This document shows, piece by piece, positions 61,501-64,000 of a stretch of DNA of 64,000 nt. Below the pieces are notes generated by a model that had not been told where the DNA came from, did no database searches, and saw nothing but the letters and a program-made list of their open reading frames with translations. The DNA is taken from the NCBI RefSeq assembly GCF_964204645.1, contig NC_134026.1, positions 28,290,650 through 28,354,649 of the forward strand, read 5' to 3'. The number at the start of each line of letters is the position of its first letter. Position 1 is the stretch's first letter. A program made the translations under genes and the position numbers. This DNA comes from Tubulanus polymorphus. Lineage: Eukaryota > Nemertea > Palaeonemertea > Tubulaniformes > Tubulanidae.

Positions 61501-64000
61501 GACACGAGCAGCGAAATGGCGGCTAGTGACAGTATAAAATCAGAGCCATCGTCCCCCGGCTCGTTTTACGGTAAAGAAAGTCGTTCTCTGCGTAAGAAAG
61601 AGCACCAGCAGTCGCTGCGTATGCGAAACGACGACAGGGTTAAAATCACAGGAACGTCCAGTTTTCAAAATCAGTTCGTGTTTTACGCGACGAAAAAACC
61701 GAGGCGTCGCGCTCGTCCGGATGTCGACAATCTTCAAACGAAAGGAATTCGACCGTCGAATTCGGCGGAATTCCTGCCCGGTTTAGACGCTACATATCTG
61801 GAGGCGAAGGCGAAATTTGTCGCCGCGCAACAGAAAAAAGAAGAGAACCTCATCAATCCACCAAAGTATCCCGTTCCATATTTGGATGCAGAGAATGAAT
61901 TGCACAATGATGACGTATTTAGTAGCATTCCTACTAGTAGCGGAAACGCCGTCGGGAATCTAACGTCGGAGATCGATCATCTCGATCTCGCGCCCGATTT
62001 CAACCCGTCGATTCCGAAGGGAAAACTCGCGGTCGGCGTAACCGAAGAGGAGAGCAATTTCCTCGAGACTCTTTGTAACGACGTGCACGGACACGCGGAA
62101 CCGAACCACGCAGCGGCAGATCTCTCGCAGGAACTCGACAACATGGGATTCAATCTTACTCCCGAGCAGGTGAAAGAGTTCCTCGCTACGTTCGGCGTCG
62201 AGAAAGCGGCGAAGTTACTGACCGGCGATCCCGATCTGAAAATCGCAACCGATCATCAGATAAATGCGGATGGTTCCGGTCCGTCTGAAGTCGCGCAAGA
62301 CATTTCAACTTCGACCATTAGCGAAACTCTTCTCCATAATCCGCCGATGTTGTCGGGTATGTCGACGAATAGTGACGTTCTTATAAATGATACGGTAGTA
62401 ACATCGAGCCCGGTACCAACTACTGACGTAACTCACTCGCTACCGACAACCGAAGCGAAAGAAGCTCTACATCAGCCGTCGGAACTCGGAGCCGACTTGG
62501 CGAACGATAGCACTCCTCACGACCTGTTCGATCTCGACACCAGCGATCTGTTCAGCGAATGTGTAAATATAAACTCGATATTGAATTTTCAGTCTCCCGA
62601 GAAGTCAGTGAATTCTAGTCAAGGCTATTCGTCCATTACGAAAACGCGTAAATTAGATTTCGAGGGGATCGATGATAAATCACAGATCGACATGACAGGC
62701 GCGGGAGACGCGTCCAATTCGACCAATTTTTCGAAGTCGGATTCAGTATCGAGCATTTCGTCGGATCACTCGCGCAGCACCGCTATTCATAACCATCCGC
62801 AGGGCAACAATTTCACGATCGGTAAACCGGAGAGCATGTTTAAATCTCAATTCATGAAGAAACTGGTCAGCGACGCGCCTGAAGTCACCGACCCCGGCGT
62901 GCCTGATCTTATAATGGTGAATATGTTCTGGAACGATTTACCGGGGCTTTACATCAAAGGCAAGGAATACGTTCGTCTCGTCGATATCCATAAACAAGTT
63001 CTTCCGGCGAAGCCGACTGGTTTGTTAAAAAATCGCTGTCGCGCCCTCAACTTAGAATTCACGAATTCCACCGAACTTCAGCGCGACTTCCTGATTCGTT
63101 ACGCGCATGCAGCCGCGTCGCGTAGCACGTTGATCGTCACGAAAGAGGTCGCCGAGATTCTGATCGGTTATTACGTGAATCCTCCGCCGCGGGCGTCTCG
63201 TACCGATATCAAAGACGAACCGGAAGAGGATGTCGATTCCGACGACGAGATGTCGATTCCGGCGAGTTCAATCACGTCGAACGAAGAAATCGGGAAAGGA
63301 AAACGAAAGCGCGGCGGAACGTTGGCTCGATGGCAGCGCAGGCGTAAACAACAACGACTCGCTAGACAACGTAAAAACAACGTCAACCGTCGACCGGAAA
63401 AGAAAAAACCGATTAAGTTACTGGTGAATCTGAAAGAAGCTAAGGCTGCAATTAAGGGTAAACCGAGGTATGTTATTCTTGCGAAACGAATTCATAAATT
63501 TAAGATGAATTCGTAAATGTCAGGTAGTACTTTAGTACTAGGTTAACTTGAATTAATCAAAAATTACAAACTTTCCCTGTCAGTGCATAGTAGCTTTATC
63601 AGGACCGGGTCCCACAGTTCTGAGTTTAGATTTGGGAACTGGTTCCCTGGTTATTGAGTGTTGAAAAGGTAAAGTCAGGTACCTTATACCTTACCAAACT
63701 ATAATATAAATGTTCATTTGCCGGATGAAGCTGCTATACTTAAGTAGCGAAAGCTTGTACTTTTATTGAAATATAGATAACCTCCAAATACTATCTGTCT
63801 TCATGTTTACTGATTTAACACCAGATTAACAACTCGACAACCTCCTCAGGTTTAGGACAGTCATCTCAAAATGTCATAAAATTTTGTTTCAGTTCACCTG
63901 AAAAGACTGCTATGTACTTGGAAAGTTCTGACAGTGATGTGAATACAGCAACGAGTTCAGACTCTGATGATACGACCGATCGCTTGGAACAGATTCGTAA
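58501..64000 (+). CDS. Large nuclear protein with AT-hook-like motif and SKI/SNO/DAC-like module; continues past the window
   Basis: One giant exon runs from a splice acceptor at 58428 to 63467, where GTATGT is a donor; the frame open to 63516 reads into the intron and its last 16 residues are false. The next exon starts at 63893 and keeps frame (SSPEKTAMYLESSDSD, acidic). It reaches the edge or ends at a possible GTAA donor at 63997. The preferred start is ATG 58501 (MHNNIDTFNPLDVLAAAAALQ), though the frame is open upstream. The product has over 1,650 residues here: a long acidic Ser/Asp/Asn-rich half, an AT-hook-like RPVGRPPKERN (61021-61053), and a Lys/Glu coiled coil (61205-61315). A folded C-terminal block follows (62920-63180: DLPGLYIKGKEYVRLVDIHK, LKNRCRALNLEF, LIVTKEVAEILIGYYV) whose pattern recalls SKI/SNO/DAC domains, then strongly basic sequence (nuclear signal). 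A chromatin or transcription role is inferred. I do not recognise the family. It is richer in CpG than the rest of the window. Confidence 0.85.
63468..63892 (+). other. Intron of the SKI/DAC-like gene
   Basis: Donor GTATGT at 63468 and acceptor TTTTGTTTCAG ending at 63892; the joined codon is AG+T (Ser) and the frame stays open. Inside, GGGTCCCACAGTTCTGAG...GAACTGGTTCCC (about 63607-63650) resembles the fold-back ends seen at 31175 and 54047. Confidence 0.8.

Overview
The window is nuclear DNA of an invertebrate animal. Genes have many short introns with GT/AG borders. Products include an inner-arm axonemal dynein, a Not-type homeodomain protein, a rhodopsin-like receptor and a GPI-anchor enzyme. 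Noncoding DNA is AT-rich and carries a tRNA-derived SINE, small fold-back elements and simple repeats. A marine spiralian (mollusc, brachiopod, phoronid or annelid grade) fits best, but that is an inference from general look, not from a diagnostic marker.

Layout. 1-429 (+): 3' end of a TIR-domain gene. 1982-2968 (+): intronless seven-helix receptor. 3418-26021 (-): a complete DNAH10-type dynein heavy chain gene (inner arm I1/f, beta chain), tail-to-tail with the receptor; all four nucleotide-site P-loops and the microtubule-binding stalk can be read. 26553-27864 (+): PIGL, the GlcNAc-PI de-N-acetylase, six exons (266 aa), head-to-head with the dynein across about 530 bp. 27865-32007: intergenic, with an imperfect two-copy tandem repeat, two POU octamers and a TATA box. 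32008-36010 (+): three-exon Not/floating-head homeobox gene with an eh1 repressor motif. 38486-46509 (-): a large multi-exon protein with regions resembling the Munc13 MUN/MHD2 fold, then a DEP-like domain and a long acidic Ser/Thr-rich tail; I could not name it. Its promoter with a noncoding first exon is near 48.0-48.1 kb. 48.1-58.4 kb: no coding sequence I can defend; microsatellites, degenerate tandem repeats, a nested fold-back element and a recurrent palindromic octamer TAGGCCTA. 58501 to the right edge (+): a very large CpG-rich coding exon of a nuclear protein with an AT-hook-like motif, a Lys/Glu coiled coil and a C-terminal module resembling the SKI/SNO/DAC fold. The gene runs on beyond the window through an exon starting at 63893.

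The genes do not form one pathway. The local organisation that stands out is the divergent DNAH10/PIGL pair, whose spacer shares an E-box-like TGATCACATGAC and a YY1-like ATGG(C/T)GGC word with the 48.1 kb promoter. The best candidates for something undescribed are the MUN+DEP protein, the SKI/DAC-like nuclear protein, and the fold-back repeat families. No prokaryotic operon, CRISPR array or defence island is present.
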